64,000 nt of DNA from Azorinus chamasolen (lineage: Eukaryota; Mollusca; Bivalvia; Cardiida; Solecurtidae): contig OY755246.1 in the NCBI GenBank assembly GCA_963576725.1, positions 74,703,467 to 74,767,466 of the forward strand, written 5' to 3'. The notes below the pieces were generated by a model, which did not search any database, was not told the origin of the DNA, and saw nothing but the letters and a program-made list of their open reading frames with translations. The position numbers and the translations under genes were made by a program. This document shows positions 1-10,394 of the stretch, one piece after another. Numbering within the stretch: position 1 is the first letter of the stretch; every line of letters starts with the position of its first letter.

Positions 1-420
1 AAAAATTTAAAAACAAAATTGTGTGTTTTTATGCATTTTCTTTTGGGTTTGAGTAAAATAATATTTTTTTATCGGGCTTGATTACTTTTTTTTAGCAATT
101 TTAGTAAATGCAATAATTGATTTGTAGATTACAACCAATGAAAAAAAGTGAAATAATTATTAAAGCGAGGTAATCACGGAGCGTGACACCGAACTGCTTA
201 AAAGTCTTGGCAGTGTTGTCGTTCGTTGATTTCAACTCCCCAGTGAAAAAAAGTTAAAAAAATTTTGTGCTACATTGACCAAAACAATCCACCATTCCGA
301 TAAACACATATAGGGGCTGCGCGTGATGCAGCCCAATAAACACTTCAGTTTGTAACCGCTAATGGCTATTAACAACACCCCGCCGAAATATTTAAATTTA
401 AAAATGAGCTCATGGGTGCG
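1..420. other. AT-rich DNA without a recognised gene
   Basis: I see no coding signal. The only clear structure is the hairpin listed separately at 314-334. Confidence 0.5.
314..334. repeat. Hairpin GGGCTGC / GCAGCCC
   Basis: A 7-bp perfect inverted repeat (GGGCTGC, 7-nt loop, GCAGCCC). A longer version of the same stem, also followed by CAAT/CCAAT, recurs at 42862-42883. The two may mark one end of the same dispersed element. Confidence 0.5.
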
Positions 421-522
421 GCCATATTGGACGCAGTACATGTAGTAGTAGAAGGCCATATTGCACGCAGTACATGTAGTAGTAGAAGGCCATATTGGAC
501 GCAGTACATGTAGTAGTAGAAG
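421..522. repeat. 34-bp tandem repeat, 3 copies
   Basis: Three near-identical 34-bp units containing GCCATATTGGACGCAGTACA followed by TGTAGTAGTAGAAG. They differ by about one base, so the expansion is recent. Confidence 0.85.
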
Positions 523-2044
523 AGTTGCTTCATTTCTTAACGAACAACCGAAATTAATTTCAAGCAATTATGTAAAACTTATATTTTTCAGTAGTGTAGA
601 GGACGGATTTTACTGAATGCGTAGCAAGAGACGATCCTAGAGGTATTAGTTCTGGTATAGATGACAGGCTTAACTTGGAGGGTTCTCTCTTCCTAAAACC
701 AGAGGTTCTGGATCTAAATTTGTCACCTTCGTTGGCAGCAAATAATGGAATAACTTGCCAACACACATTACCAATATTAATGGCATTCAAACGAGCCATC
801 AAATCATTTGATGAATAGTACATAATGTTTGATCATAATTTTCTATCTTAAACCACTTTAGACCACTTTAGATAATGATTTTCCATTACTTTATACTCTG
901 TGTAATTTATATGTAGTTACCTGGGTGTCTTCCTCGACCTGTAACCTGAGCGGTTGCGATATGACTGAAATACTGTTTAATTGGCTTTAAACTACATGCT
1001 TCCGACTGATACTGACTGTTAACGGATGGACACATGCAATAATTCGAGAAACTGCACAAAGAGAATATTTGTTTAACCTTTGGTATGTTGAGAGATGTTC
1101 CGTCCATATAAAAAGTTTCCCCAATCCAGATTCCGAAACTGACTATTCCATTTCAAAAGCAAGGTGTCACGTTGTTTGGATCCTTGTGATATGTGAATTT
1201 ACTCTACATCTCATCTTGATCCAAACTGTTGGCAAACATATTCGTTCATACCGTTATAAAGGTAATTTATAGCCCTTAAGTGATATCCAGTGCACACCAT
1301 GGTAACCAGTGTAGATCTTAGCAAGACGTCTGCTAACTCAGAAGGGTAAACGTGACCCAAGCATTCAGATTTTTTTTGTCGCTGAAGAGCATATATCTTG
1401 TTTCTAAGAAATGAATCAGGCGTAAATTTCACCAGACGACAGTTTGTTCATCCGTCTCAAGATTGAAGCACCATATTATTAGATCTAAATTGTCTCAGAG
1501 CGTGAGTATGCTGTCAAGAGTTCTATTGATAACTCTCTGTGAATGTCTCGACATATCGTGGGTGTACACAGTCCTTTGTCAATGTGAAGCTATGCCGCCA
1601 CACATCTATAACGAAACCATTTGTTTACTTTCCATATCGTAACACCATTGTATATTTTTATTCCTTTTGCTAACAATTCGGATACACGTGAGTAACACAG
1701 ATCTAAACTGGTTGACTATCACGAAACTCTCTTTGGAAAATAAATGAAAGAAAGTTTTAACAGAATTGAAACAGACAGCAATATTGGCGGATTAAAAATG
1801 TTCAAAGATCTCTGTATAAACTGTTCTCCTTTACAAATGAGTTGAAGCATAGGCATTTGAGCCAGAGCTTTTATTAATTCAAGTGTCCGCTCATAGATGT
1901 TGTTTGTTCTTGATTTGATTAGTGCCACATTTTTATGAAAACAGCCACAAGCAGAACAGATGCATCGAGGAGGATCTAACACTGCAGACCCGACCAGCAT
2001 GCAGAACAGACGCATCGAGGAGGACCTTTACAATGCAGAACAGG
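523..2044. other. Unassigned region with one unrecognised 87-codon frame
   Basis: The minus-strand frame 560-823 has fairly protein-like composition (RLNAINIGNVCWQVIPLF near its start), but I recognise no family, and no clear splice sites delimit it. A 20-25 bp direct repeat (GCAGAACAG then GCATCGAGGAGGA) occurs at 1951 and again at 2001. The rest shows no support for a gene. Confidence 0.3.
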
Positions 2045-2215
2045 CCGGTGTAACGAAATAAAGTGACCCCCATAGAATACTAACCCCCGGTCAGTAATTT
2101 TTAAAAATTAATGACCGCCGGTCAAGTATTTTGATCCCGGTCATAATACTACGACCTTTGCACACGAAGAAAACTGACCCCTTACGAAAAATTGTGACCC
2201 CCATAGATATGATGA
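2045..2215. repeat. Fragment of the 'GACCCCCGGTCATA' repeat family
   Basis: It contains repeated short blocks such as GTGACCCCCATAGA, CCCGGTCATAATACTA and CCGCCGGTCAAG. The same vocabulary builds the larger tandem block at 4130-5065, so this is probably a detached or degenerate copy of it. Confidence 0.5.
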
Positions 2216-2234
2216 TGATTCCCTGTCTTTGTTT

Positions 2235-2415
2235 CAACAAAACATACACTCGCACGCCTGTGCACGCACGCGCACACACGCACGCATTCACGCACACAGA
2301 CCGGTACACACATGCACGCACGCACCTATACCGGTACTTGCACATACACAGAAACGCTCATACATGCAAGCACACAAACTCTCACGCACGCACTCACGCA
2401 CACGTGGGTGCACAT
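2235..2415. repeat. CA/CGCA-rich low-complexity tract
   Basis: Imperfect (CACG/CACA)n sequence. It produces long open frames rich in His, Thr, Ala and Arg that are artefacts of composition. Confidence 0.85.
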
Positions 2416-2779
2416 GTACCAACATGCATATATAAAGAGATCGCTTAATCAATTTTAAAATGTTGTATTGACCTCTATCTGAAGTTTTACAAAAAGTAAA
2501 TAGCTGTTAAAATTTCAATAATCTTAACTTTTAGCTGAAAATTTCGTGGATAGAAAATAGTGTCAATCACTATAAAAGTGAAAAAGTAAAAGTAGTAGTA
2601 ATGGTCAATGCTGTGTGCATATGCCATATATCATATCCATATGTTGAGGGCATTTGTAATTTATCACGTTTTGAAATTAATTGAACTAAATCTCATCGAA
2701 GTGAGGCAACATAGGAGTTCGACATCAATACTTTTTTTCTGATTTTAACGGGGTGGGAAATAGTATGTGTTGTTGCTGT
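2416..2779. other. No recognisable feature
   Basis: AT-rich flank between two low-complexity tracts. I see no coding or repeat signal. Confidence 0.4.
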
Positions 2780-3770
2780 ATTTGCTTCGTCTACCAACAT
2801 CATTACCCCCACTACTACTACTACCATTACTCCTCCTCCTCCTTCTCCTACTACTCCTAGAACAACAACTACTACTACTACTCTTTCTCCTCCTCCCACC
2901 CCCCTACTACTACTTCTACTACTTCAATAACTATTCCCCTCCTACTACTCCTCCTCCACCTACTGCTACTACTACTCCTACTTCTACTACTCCAGCTACT
3001 ACTACTACTACTCCTACTACTACTCCAGCTACTACTATTTCTACTCCTCCTCCTACTACTACTATTTCTACTACTACTACTATTACTTCTACTACCATTA
3101 CTACTCCTCCTACTACTACCACTACTACCACTACCCCTGCTACTCCTCCTCCTCTTCCTCATCCTCCTACTACTACTGCTACTCCTCCTCCTACTTCTAC
3201 TCCTCCTACTACTACTCCAACTACTACTACTACTACTACTCCCTCTACTCCTCCTCCCACTACTACTTCTACTACTACTTCTACTACCCCAACTACTACT
3301 TCTCCTACTCCTCCTCCTCCTACTACTACTCCTACTAATACTCAGACTACAACTCCTCCTACTACTACTACTTCTACCACTACCACTACTACTACTTCTA
3401 CTCCTACTACTACTCCTCCTCCTCCTCCTACTACTACTACTTCTCATTCTACCATTACTACTACTACTCCTCATACTACTCCTACTACTCCTACTACTCC
3501 TCCTTCTCCTACTACTACTACCACTACTTTTACCTACCTATAACTGCTGCTTTTACTACTCTTACTTCTACTACTACTGCTGCTGCTGCTACTACTACTA
3601 CTAGTGCTACTATTTTTACCACTACTACTACTACTGCTGTTGCTGCCGCTGCTGCTGCTGCTGCTACTACTACTACTACTACTACTGCTGCTGCTGCTAT
3701 TGCTACTATTACTTGCCTATCTACTTACCTACCTACTATTACCACTACTTCTACTACTACTACTAAATCA
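2780..3770. repeat. ~1 kb TAC/TCC trinucleotide microsatellite
   Basis: Almost uninterrupted (TAC)n mixed with (TCC)n, turning into CTG/CTA at the right end (3560-3700). It yields frames of poly-Thr/Pro, poly-Leu or poly-Ser/Arg on both strands. None of them has a non-repetitive domain, so I do not call a gene. Confidence 0.92.
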
Positions 3771-4129
3771 AATTGAGCACACGTGGAACGAGCTGCAGGT
3801 ACGGATATCAGTTCGCCAGGTGCAACCAAGAAGCATACAGGAGCTTGAGGTCAAGTTGTATCAGAAATCTCATAGGGAGCACGAGTAGGCTTGCCAGGCA
3901 GTTGCCGTTAACAATGGGTCACATACACGCTACTGGGTATAACTTGTAAACATAAATGGGAAAATTTAAAAACAAGTTGCGTGTCTAAAAATCTTGGATA
4001 TAGGGGATCTTCCTCCTCTCTTGTAAAATCGGTAAAAAATGTTAAATTTGTCCTTCAACAAAATTGATGAAACATAACATTGACGTTAAAATCATTTGTA
4101 CGACGGTAATCAAATCATTGCCGAAAATA
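3771..4129. other. No recognisable feature
   Basis: Flank between the microsatellite and the 290-bp repeat block, with no coding or repeat signal seen. Confidence 0.4.
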
Positions 4130-5065
4130 TTCACACTAAAACAGATGGTGCTTAGCAAAAGTTGGGTAATATATTAAACCTTGGTCATAATTCTTACAGA
4201 TGTAATGACCCCCGGTGATAGCAATGTGAGCCATGTTTATTATACCACGACTAATGCGCGCATTGTTAATTGAACCCAAGTATTTTGCACATGGGGGCAC
4301 ATTTTATGAAGAATATCGACCCAGTATTTTTAACAAATAGCGACCCCCGATCATAGTGCTTTGACATACGTTTATGATAATTATGTTGAACAATCCTCGC
4401 AAACTAAATCTACCTCCAGTATTTTTAAAGAAAGGGTTTCACATGAATGGAAAATTATATCTAACCTTGGTCATAATTCTTACAGATGTAGTGACCCCCT
4501 GTCATAGCATTTTGATCGGTGTTTATTATATCAAGACCAATGTGCGCAATGTTAATTGAACCCAAGTAATTTGTAGAAAGAGGGGTCACATTTTCTGAAG
4601 AATATTGACCCAGGTCAGTATTTTTTTTTAAAAAAAAAATAGCGACCCCGGTCATAGTGCTTTGGCACTCGTTCATGATATGTTGAACAACTCCCGCAAA
4701 CTTAATCTACATCCAGTATATTTTAGAGAAAGAGTTAACCTTAATCGATAGATATTTAACCTTGGTAATAATTCTTACAGGTGTAGTGACCCCCGGTCAT
4801 TGCAATTTGAGCCCTGTTTATATCATGACCAATGCCCGCAATGTTAATATATGTTTTAGAAAGGTTGTCACTTTGTCTAAAGAATATCGACCCCTGGTAT
4901 GTATTTTTTAAGAAATAGTGAACCCCCTTGTCATAGTGCTATGAGCCACATTCAGAATATATTGAACAACGTCCGCAAACTCAATCTACGTCCAATATAT
5001 CTTAAAGAAATGGTTTCACGTGAATCGAAAAATACTTAACATTGGTCATAATTCTTGCAAATTGA
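4130..5065. repeat. ~280-297 bp tandem repeat, about 3.3 copies
   Basis: The landmark TTGAACAA recurs at about 4384, 4682 and 4961. Each unit carries CTTGGTCATAATTCTTACAG, a GTGACCCCC-GGTCAT block, and 'caatgttaattgaaccca'. The units differ by many substitutions and by A/T-run length, so the array is old. The short fragment at 2045-2215 belongs to the same family. Confidence 0.75.
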
Positions 5066-5213
5066 TGTTTTGTCATTATAAACGGTAATTGGATGGGGCT
5101 TTTTGCGATATACTACTTTTCAGCATATAAACAAATGAGTTTTGTACATTTTAAGTGTTTATGAAACACGTCAAATGTAGGAACATTCCCGTTAACTGAA
5201 AAACTTTAACAAA

Positions 5214-5604
5214 CGAAATATCATTTTAACTGAAAAACTGCTTAAGCAAGGATATAGATACCATAAACTAAGAATAACTTTCTCTATTTTTTACTATCGA
5301 AATCTCTCGCTTATTGGCAAGTACCGATGTAATCTCAAGGCGCTTCTGCGACACGGTATTTCACATTCTGAATTTTATGGTGATGTGATTTACAAACTTC
5401 GTAAAATTATTGGACATACGCATTTTCTCACTTTGTTCATCAAATAGGTTAAAAAATTCATTAAAAAGGGATATGATCCTGTAGTACTACAACATACTGC
5501 ATGTTTGGTAGTGAACCCTTTTTCAGTTGGCAATCACGCTGGCCTCATTGCATGTACGCCGACAAGAAAGGTTTGGTACTCTATAAAGGCGACCTCTTAA
5601 ATCC
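5214..5604 (+). pseudogene. C-terminal fragment of a PLE-like reverse transcriptase
   Basis: The frame encodes the conserved region after the RT palm (start motif TEKLLKQGYRYHKLR; later FYGDVIYKLRKI, VVLQHTACLVVNPF and VGNHAGL). This copy is broken by an in-frame TAG near 5446, where copies 2 and 3 have a TAT codon. It also reads through the position where the sister copies stop (TAG changed to TGG near 5575) and adds about ten codons. No GIY-YIG endonuclease signature follows. The family assignment rests on the full RT in copy 3 (32329-33402). This fragment cannot be functional. Confidence 0.75.
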
Positions 5605-6083
5605 AGAAACGGAAGGAGAACGTCGGATATCTGTACTATTTCGTTTTTGTCGTGCCCTTTATTACTTTTCTACAGTTACTCTGTTTGCAGCTCAATCATT
5701 GAGTACACTAGCGATAGGTGGATACAGTTTGTTCACTTAAATGTTTTCGTTATACATGCACTTTACCACTGTATTTGCCATCGCGGTTGTTGTAGATTAG
5801 TCGGAGAGGGGATACGTTTATTTACACTGTTTGTCTTTTAGGGTGGGGATGGAATAAGTGTGAGGTTGGGCGCCCATAAACCGGTTTAACCCCCCCCCAG
5901 TGACTTTTGTTACTGACCGTTCCAAGGCGGCACTTCCATCTTCCCCCTATTGTATGTTTGTTTTGTCTTTGTGCGTCTCTTGATGTTTTAATAGTTATGT
6001 ACATTTTCTGTTTCCTTGTGTTGCTGTTCGGGCGACTGTTTGTTCTGTATGTGGTGTTTCCTGCATGACTCATTTTTGTACTT
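5214..6083 (+). mobile_element. PLE-like element, family A, copy 1 (5'-truncated)
   Basis: The sequence is closely similar to the minus-strand copies at 13531-14842 and 31648-33402. It begins inside the region downstream of the reverse transcriptase and contains the C-terminal coding part, the 3' untranslated region, the stem-loop plus CCAAGGCGG core (5898-5930), and the 3' terminus near TTTCCTGCATGACTCATTTT. Its right flank is the 177-bp satellite. No RT catalytic motif remains in this copy. Confidence 0.8.
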
Positions 6084-6625
6084 TTGTTGAATTCATGTAG
6101 CTCGTCAGCTACCTGTACCTTTAGAAAGCCGATGTGATATTCTTAGCACAATCTGCTGAAACGGAACAAGTAGCTGGGTAGTTATATTCAAACAAACTGC
6201 AATACAGGTACAAATTCGACAAAAGCAAAGTGTCTGCTTTCTAAAGGTACCGTATTTAATTTGCTGAATTCATATAGCTAGTCAGCAACTCATACCTTTA
6301 AAATACCGATGTTATATTTTGAGCACAATCTGCTGAAACGAAACAAGTAGCTAGCTAGTAGTTTTATTCAAGCAAACGCAAATGTTTGTAGAATTTCCAC
6401 AAGAGGAAAGTGTTTGTTGTCTAAATATACCGTAGTTACCTTAATTACTTCATATAGCTAGTCAGCTACTCATACCTTTTGAATGTCGGTATGATATTTT
6501 TAACACTATATTCTGAAACGAAACAAGTAGCTAGGTAGTTATATTCAAGCAAACTCAAACGTATATAGAGTTTCTACAAGAGGAGAGCGTCTGATTTCAT
6601 AAAGATACCGTAGTTAAGAAAGGAA
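6084..6625 (-). repeat. 177-bp satellite, about 3 monomers
   Basis: Reverse-complement orientation of the large array at 10395-13530. It shows AGCTAGTCAGCTACTCATACC, the CTGAAACGAAACAAGTAGCT block and the GTCTGCTTTCTAAAGGTACCG block in order, three times. It starts directly at the 3' end of PLE copy 1. Monomers are more diverged than in the main array. Confidence 0.85.
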
Positions 6626-7289
6626 AATGGTATTGCTTTATGCCATCACAGATAGCTCCAATTGCTCACCTTATGTCCAAATTTAATGATACTATCTCGA
6701 GGGGGATTTGTAACAAATAGGTGAGAAGGCATGTGTATTTAGTCTGTGCTCTTCACATTGGAACAACCCTGAACTCTGATCGGCTATGACGTTCCCGTCA
6801 CACGAAAAGTGCCACAACCAACTAATATCTAACTTGATAAAACATTTCTTACTGGATCCTGCTCAAGTGCTATTCTTTTTATCGCCAAAAGAACAGTATC
6901 AGGGACTCCAAACCATCATGTTATCTATAAGATCCGCTGGACGTCTTATTTTTAAAAGTACTTGATATTGGATTCTGCAACATACATGCCTTTAGACAAG
7001 ACCTTCCCAACCATATGAACATTTGAATCCTTCTGACCTTAACCTTTACCTCAGTCTCTGCATTTAAGTTTCAAACTGTGCCCCCCCCCCCCCCCCGGTG
7101 AGTTTTATCTACTGACAACTCTAAGACTTGTTTCTGAATTGTGGGCAAAATATAATATGCCATAGCTATCCGTGGTATATTAAACCAGAGATCATAATTA
7201 CCATTGGCGCCTAACATGGTGGCATCTTTATGAGTCCAACGACAAACTGATCGTATAGCAAGTCAATTTAACATTTGTTCATAAGACAA
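6626..7289. other. Unassigned; includes a 16-base C run
   Basis: I see no gene. A run of 16 C lies at 7081-7096. The sequence after it (GGTGAGTTTTATCTACTGAC) loosely resembles the C-run and stem-loop of the PLE 3' tail, but the CCAAGGCGG core is absent, so I do not annotate it as one. Confidence 0.4.
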
Positions 7290-7830
7290 TGGTTGGGATA
7301 AAGTAATATCTTAAATACTTTGCAAGATATCTTTTCAACTTTTTAAATAAGACATTTTATAAAGTATATAAGATATCCTATACATTTAGCAGGCATCTTT
7401 GAAAGTTTAAATGATGTATATTACAAGCTTTACTTTATCTCATACATAGTTTTAATTAATATATACTTAACAAGATATCTTTAAAACATATCTCGTATAG
7501 AATATAATAAAAAACTTTAAAATATATCTCATAAACAGTTTCAAATAGTTTCAAATAAGATATAAACATAACAAGATATCTTTAAACTTGAAATGAGATA
7601 TAAGATATCTTATAAACAAATGAACGTGATTTTGTGTAATTTACGTCTAGTTATTGTACATATTGTAATGACATAAAATGAAACCTCGTTGAAAAAAGTA
7701 TCAGATAAAAATTCGTAAATGATATATCTTGTTAAGTTTATATCACATAAGCTTTTAAAGCTTTCAAAGATTTCATGTTAAGTTTATAATATATTTAACA
7801 ATGTTTTATAAACATTTCATGACATTTGTA
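7290..7830. repeat. AT-rich region rich in AAGATATCTTT motifs
   Basis: Dense, irregular occurrences of the palindromic word AGATATCT with A/T flanks. No fixed period is apparent. This may be a decayed AT-rich tandem repeat. Confidence 0.4.
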
Positions 7831-8491
7831 TAATAACAATTGTTAATAACATGTATGTGGCATTACACATTCCACTGACCTATCCGAACTCACTTGTATG
7901 GAAATATAATGATAAATACAAGATAAATGTTTGTTAATGGGCATTTATTCAAAATGCTGTAACCATTGGCACAACAATCAATCATATATTTCCCATATCT
8001 GGGCGACAAATAATCGCCACCCAAGAAAATAAAAAGATAATATATGCATAACAACAGAAATATAAAGTGAATAAATTCTGAAGGGAGGTGTAATATAAAA
8101 TGCAAAAGTGGGGGAGGAAAGGAGGTGTTGGTTGTTGCGAAGCATAAGTCAGCGACCTTTCTTTATTAGTGTACACAGAATGGTCTGTCACCCTTCTGTT
8201 TGACCTGGCCGAGATTGGGATGCGTTCCCATTGGTCACATATATCCCTTCTTCCTCGAGACTGGCTTTATAACTTTTCATTCTAATCATAGGACTGACTG
8301 GTTAATACTAAAAAATTACCGGAATGATGTTCAATGACATAAATTAATTTATGTTGGCATTAAATACATTTACGATGGGCATTTCAAAAGTAACAAGGCA
8401 GACACAAGGGAATTGGAAGAGTGGGCCAGTATGTGAAGGGGTTTGATAGACTCGATGAAGAGCTCGGACAGGACATATAGTGTCGCCTGAC
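7831..8491. other. No recognisable feature
   Basis: Lies downstream (in minus-strand sense) of the protease-like pseudogene. It could be its former 3' untranslated region, but nothing in the sequence proves this. Confidence 0.35.
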
Positions 8492-9130
8492 TCAAACTAT
8501 AAGGTGTTTTACATATACCAGATGGACAACTGTCTCATCAGTATTACACCACAACCGACTCATTCTGATAAATATGTTCCATCGTCTAAGTCCACCATAT
8601 GAATACCATGGTCCAGTAAGATCTGATCTGACTAGCATTCGAAAATGACCATTTTTATTCAAAGTTGCAGCATACAAATCGTATTGCGCGCTTTCAACGG
8701 TTACTGGGTCAGACAAGGAATCTGTCCTAAGTCTGCCTGCTGCAGACGCCAGATCAGCTGCTATAAACAGTAACACTGGGAGGGAGTCCAATATTTGTCT
8801 AGTACACGTAATGCCTCCACACTTGACTGGATATCGGGTTGGATTTCCGCGCTTCCATTCAGCGAGAAGGTCTTGAATTGTGTTTTGACTTTTCTTTCCC
8901 ATCCCCAGTTCTATAAGTTCACGTTGAAAAGATCTGCTTTGCAAGCATTCCATACAATACACTTGGATTGTATGCCTTTGTGGTCTCACTAGATATTGTA
9001 CTGCCATCTCAAACTCGCTTCCATACAGGTCTACATTTAATCCTTGTTTCTTAATCAAATCTTTGACAAACTTTACTTCGGCTTCTGTCCATTTTCGCTG
9101 CAACATTTCATTGAGACAAATCTCTAAGAC
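8492..9130 (-). pseudogene. C-terminal part of a ubiquitin-protease-like (USP-fold) protein
   Basis: A 204-codon frame on the minus strand, readable a few codons upstream of the ATG at 9106. Features seen: a CMEC pair (residues ~51-54) and a CGGITC pair (~96-101) that could form a zinc site, a hydrophobic strand LPVLLFIA (~109-116), then YDLYAATLNKNGHF (~142-155) and WYSYGGL (~167-173). The last two resemble the His-box and final strands of USP-type cysteine peptidases. The N-terminal Cys-box is absent. The frame is cut at its N-terminal side exactly where a family B PLE begins (about 9130). The protein may have belonged to the host or to a transposon; I cannot tell which. Assignment is by motif resemblance only. 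Confidence 0.45.
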
Positions 9131-9479
9131 AACTGATAAACTTCTGAAGCAAGGTTACAGATATCACAAACTTCGGAAAACCTTTTCTAAATTTTATTAT
9201 CGAAATTTACCTCTCATTAGTAAATATAATTGCAATCTACGGACGTTACTGCGACAAGGCATTTCTCAACCAGAATTTTATGGGGATGTTATCTACAAAC
9301 TTAGGAAAATTCGGGGTCATATCCATTTTCATGATTTGTTTATAAAACGCATTAAAAACTTTAAAAAGAAAGGTTATGATCCTATTATATTGCAACACAC
9401 TGCATGTTTGGTTATCGACCCTTTTACAGTCGGTAGCTACGCTTCCCTCTTTGCTTGCGCGATGACAGGCCGAGGGTAG
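9130..9479 (+). pseudogene. C-terminal fragment of the family B PLE-like RT
   Basis: The frame begins at DKLLKQGYRYHKLRKTFSKF and runs through FYGDVIYKLRKI and LQHTACLVIDPF to a TAG at 9477-9479, the same stop position as family A copies 2 and 3. Only the region after the RT palm is present; catalytic motifs were lost by 5' truncation. It aligns by eye with the family A copies with many substitutions but a similar ending, so it represents a separate subfamily. No endonuclease domain follows. Confidence 0.72.
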
Positions 9480-10063
9480 TACTCTATGATGGTATACTCT
9501 TAAACTTGGATACAGGAGGAGCTTACCAGACTCATGTATTATTTTTTCCCTGTCGTGCCCTTAACGGCTTACCTGCAGGTGCTCTGACTTCAGCAAAGTC
9601 ATTGAGTACATATTTGACGGATTGTCACAGTTATTATGCTATGTTTTACATGTTGTCCTGTGTTCACCGTCGTCTATGTTGTGGGTAAGTCCAGCGGGGA
9701 TACCTTTATTTACAATATTTGTAAAGCTAGGGTGACTTTGAGAGAAGTGTAAGGTTAGGACGTCCGTAAACCGGTTTAAACCCCCAGTGGTGTTTTTGCT
9801 GCTGACCGTGCCAAGGCGGTACTCTCTTTGTCACCCTTCCTTTTGTTTGCATTGCGTCTTTGTGCTTGTGGTTTGTTCATGTTGTGGAACGTTTGTCCCT
9901 GGTTCTTGTGTATCTTTTGGTGTTTTCTGTGTTCATTTCGTGTGTGTGCGTGTGCGTTTGGGTGTGTGGTTGTGTGTGTGTGTCATGCTGTCTATCGGTG
10001 TTTTGGTGGTGGTTGCGTCTTGCATGTGGCTTTGCCTGCTTGACTTTACTACTTTTCCATTGA
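9130..10063 (+). mobile_element. PLE-like element, family B, copy 1 (5'-truncated)
   Basis: A diverged relative of family A. It contains the C-terminal coding region, a shared non-coding section with CCGGTTTAAACCCCCAGTGG, the stem-loop and core (9785-9820), a TG-rich section, and the family B terminus GACTTTACTACTTTTCCAT. This terminus recurs at 18771, 19530, 28790 (reversed), 59545 and 60355. The 5' truncation falls inside the USP-like pseudogene. Confidence 0.78.
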
Positions 10064-10394
10064 TGTGTCAGTACATTTGGAGAGGTTCTGAAGAACGTCA
10101 GTACAAATAATAATGAATATAGCTGTCCGAATGTTGTCTATTGTACATGTATTTGTTAATGTGACAACAGCGTGTTTTGTATCGAACCCTCCCCATCTCA
10201 TGGCATTTTCATCAGTGAATTGAAAAGGTGGAAGGGGATAATCCTGTTGTTGGGTAGGTGACGTGCGGTTCTGTTCATTTTTGGATTTATTTAGCTTGTC
10301 TTTATTGCGTTTCTTAGAATTCATTGAGGTTGCTTGTGGTCTCTTTGGTTTCTTAAACTTGCTACAGGATGGCACATCGTCTTTTGTCCCCCGC
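10064..10394. other. No recognisable feature
   Basis: Spacer between the PLE family B terminus and the satellite array. I see nothing supportable in it. Confidence 0.4.

Noticed and set aside
2767..3543. 258-codon Thr/Pro-rich frame and a 198-codon Ser/Arg-rich frame opposite to it
   Set aside because: Both are translations of the TAC/TCC microsatellite. Neither has any non-repetitive domain.
7081..7130. Decayed PLE 3' tail after the C run
   Set aside because: Only loose similarity (ACTGAC and spacing). The CCAAGGCGG core is absent.
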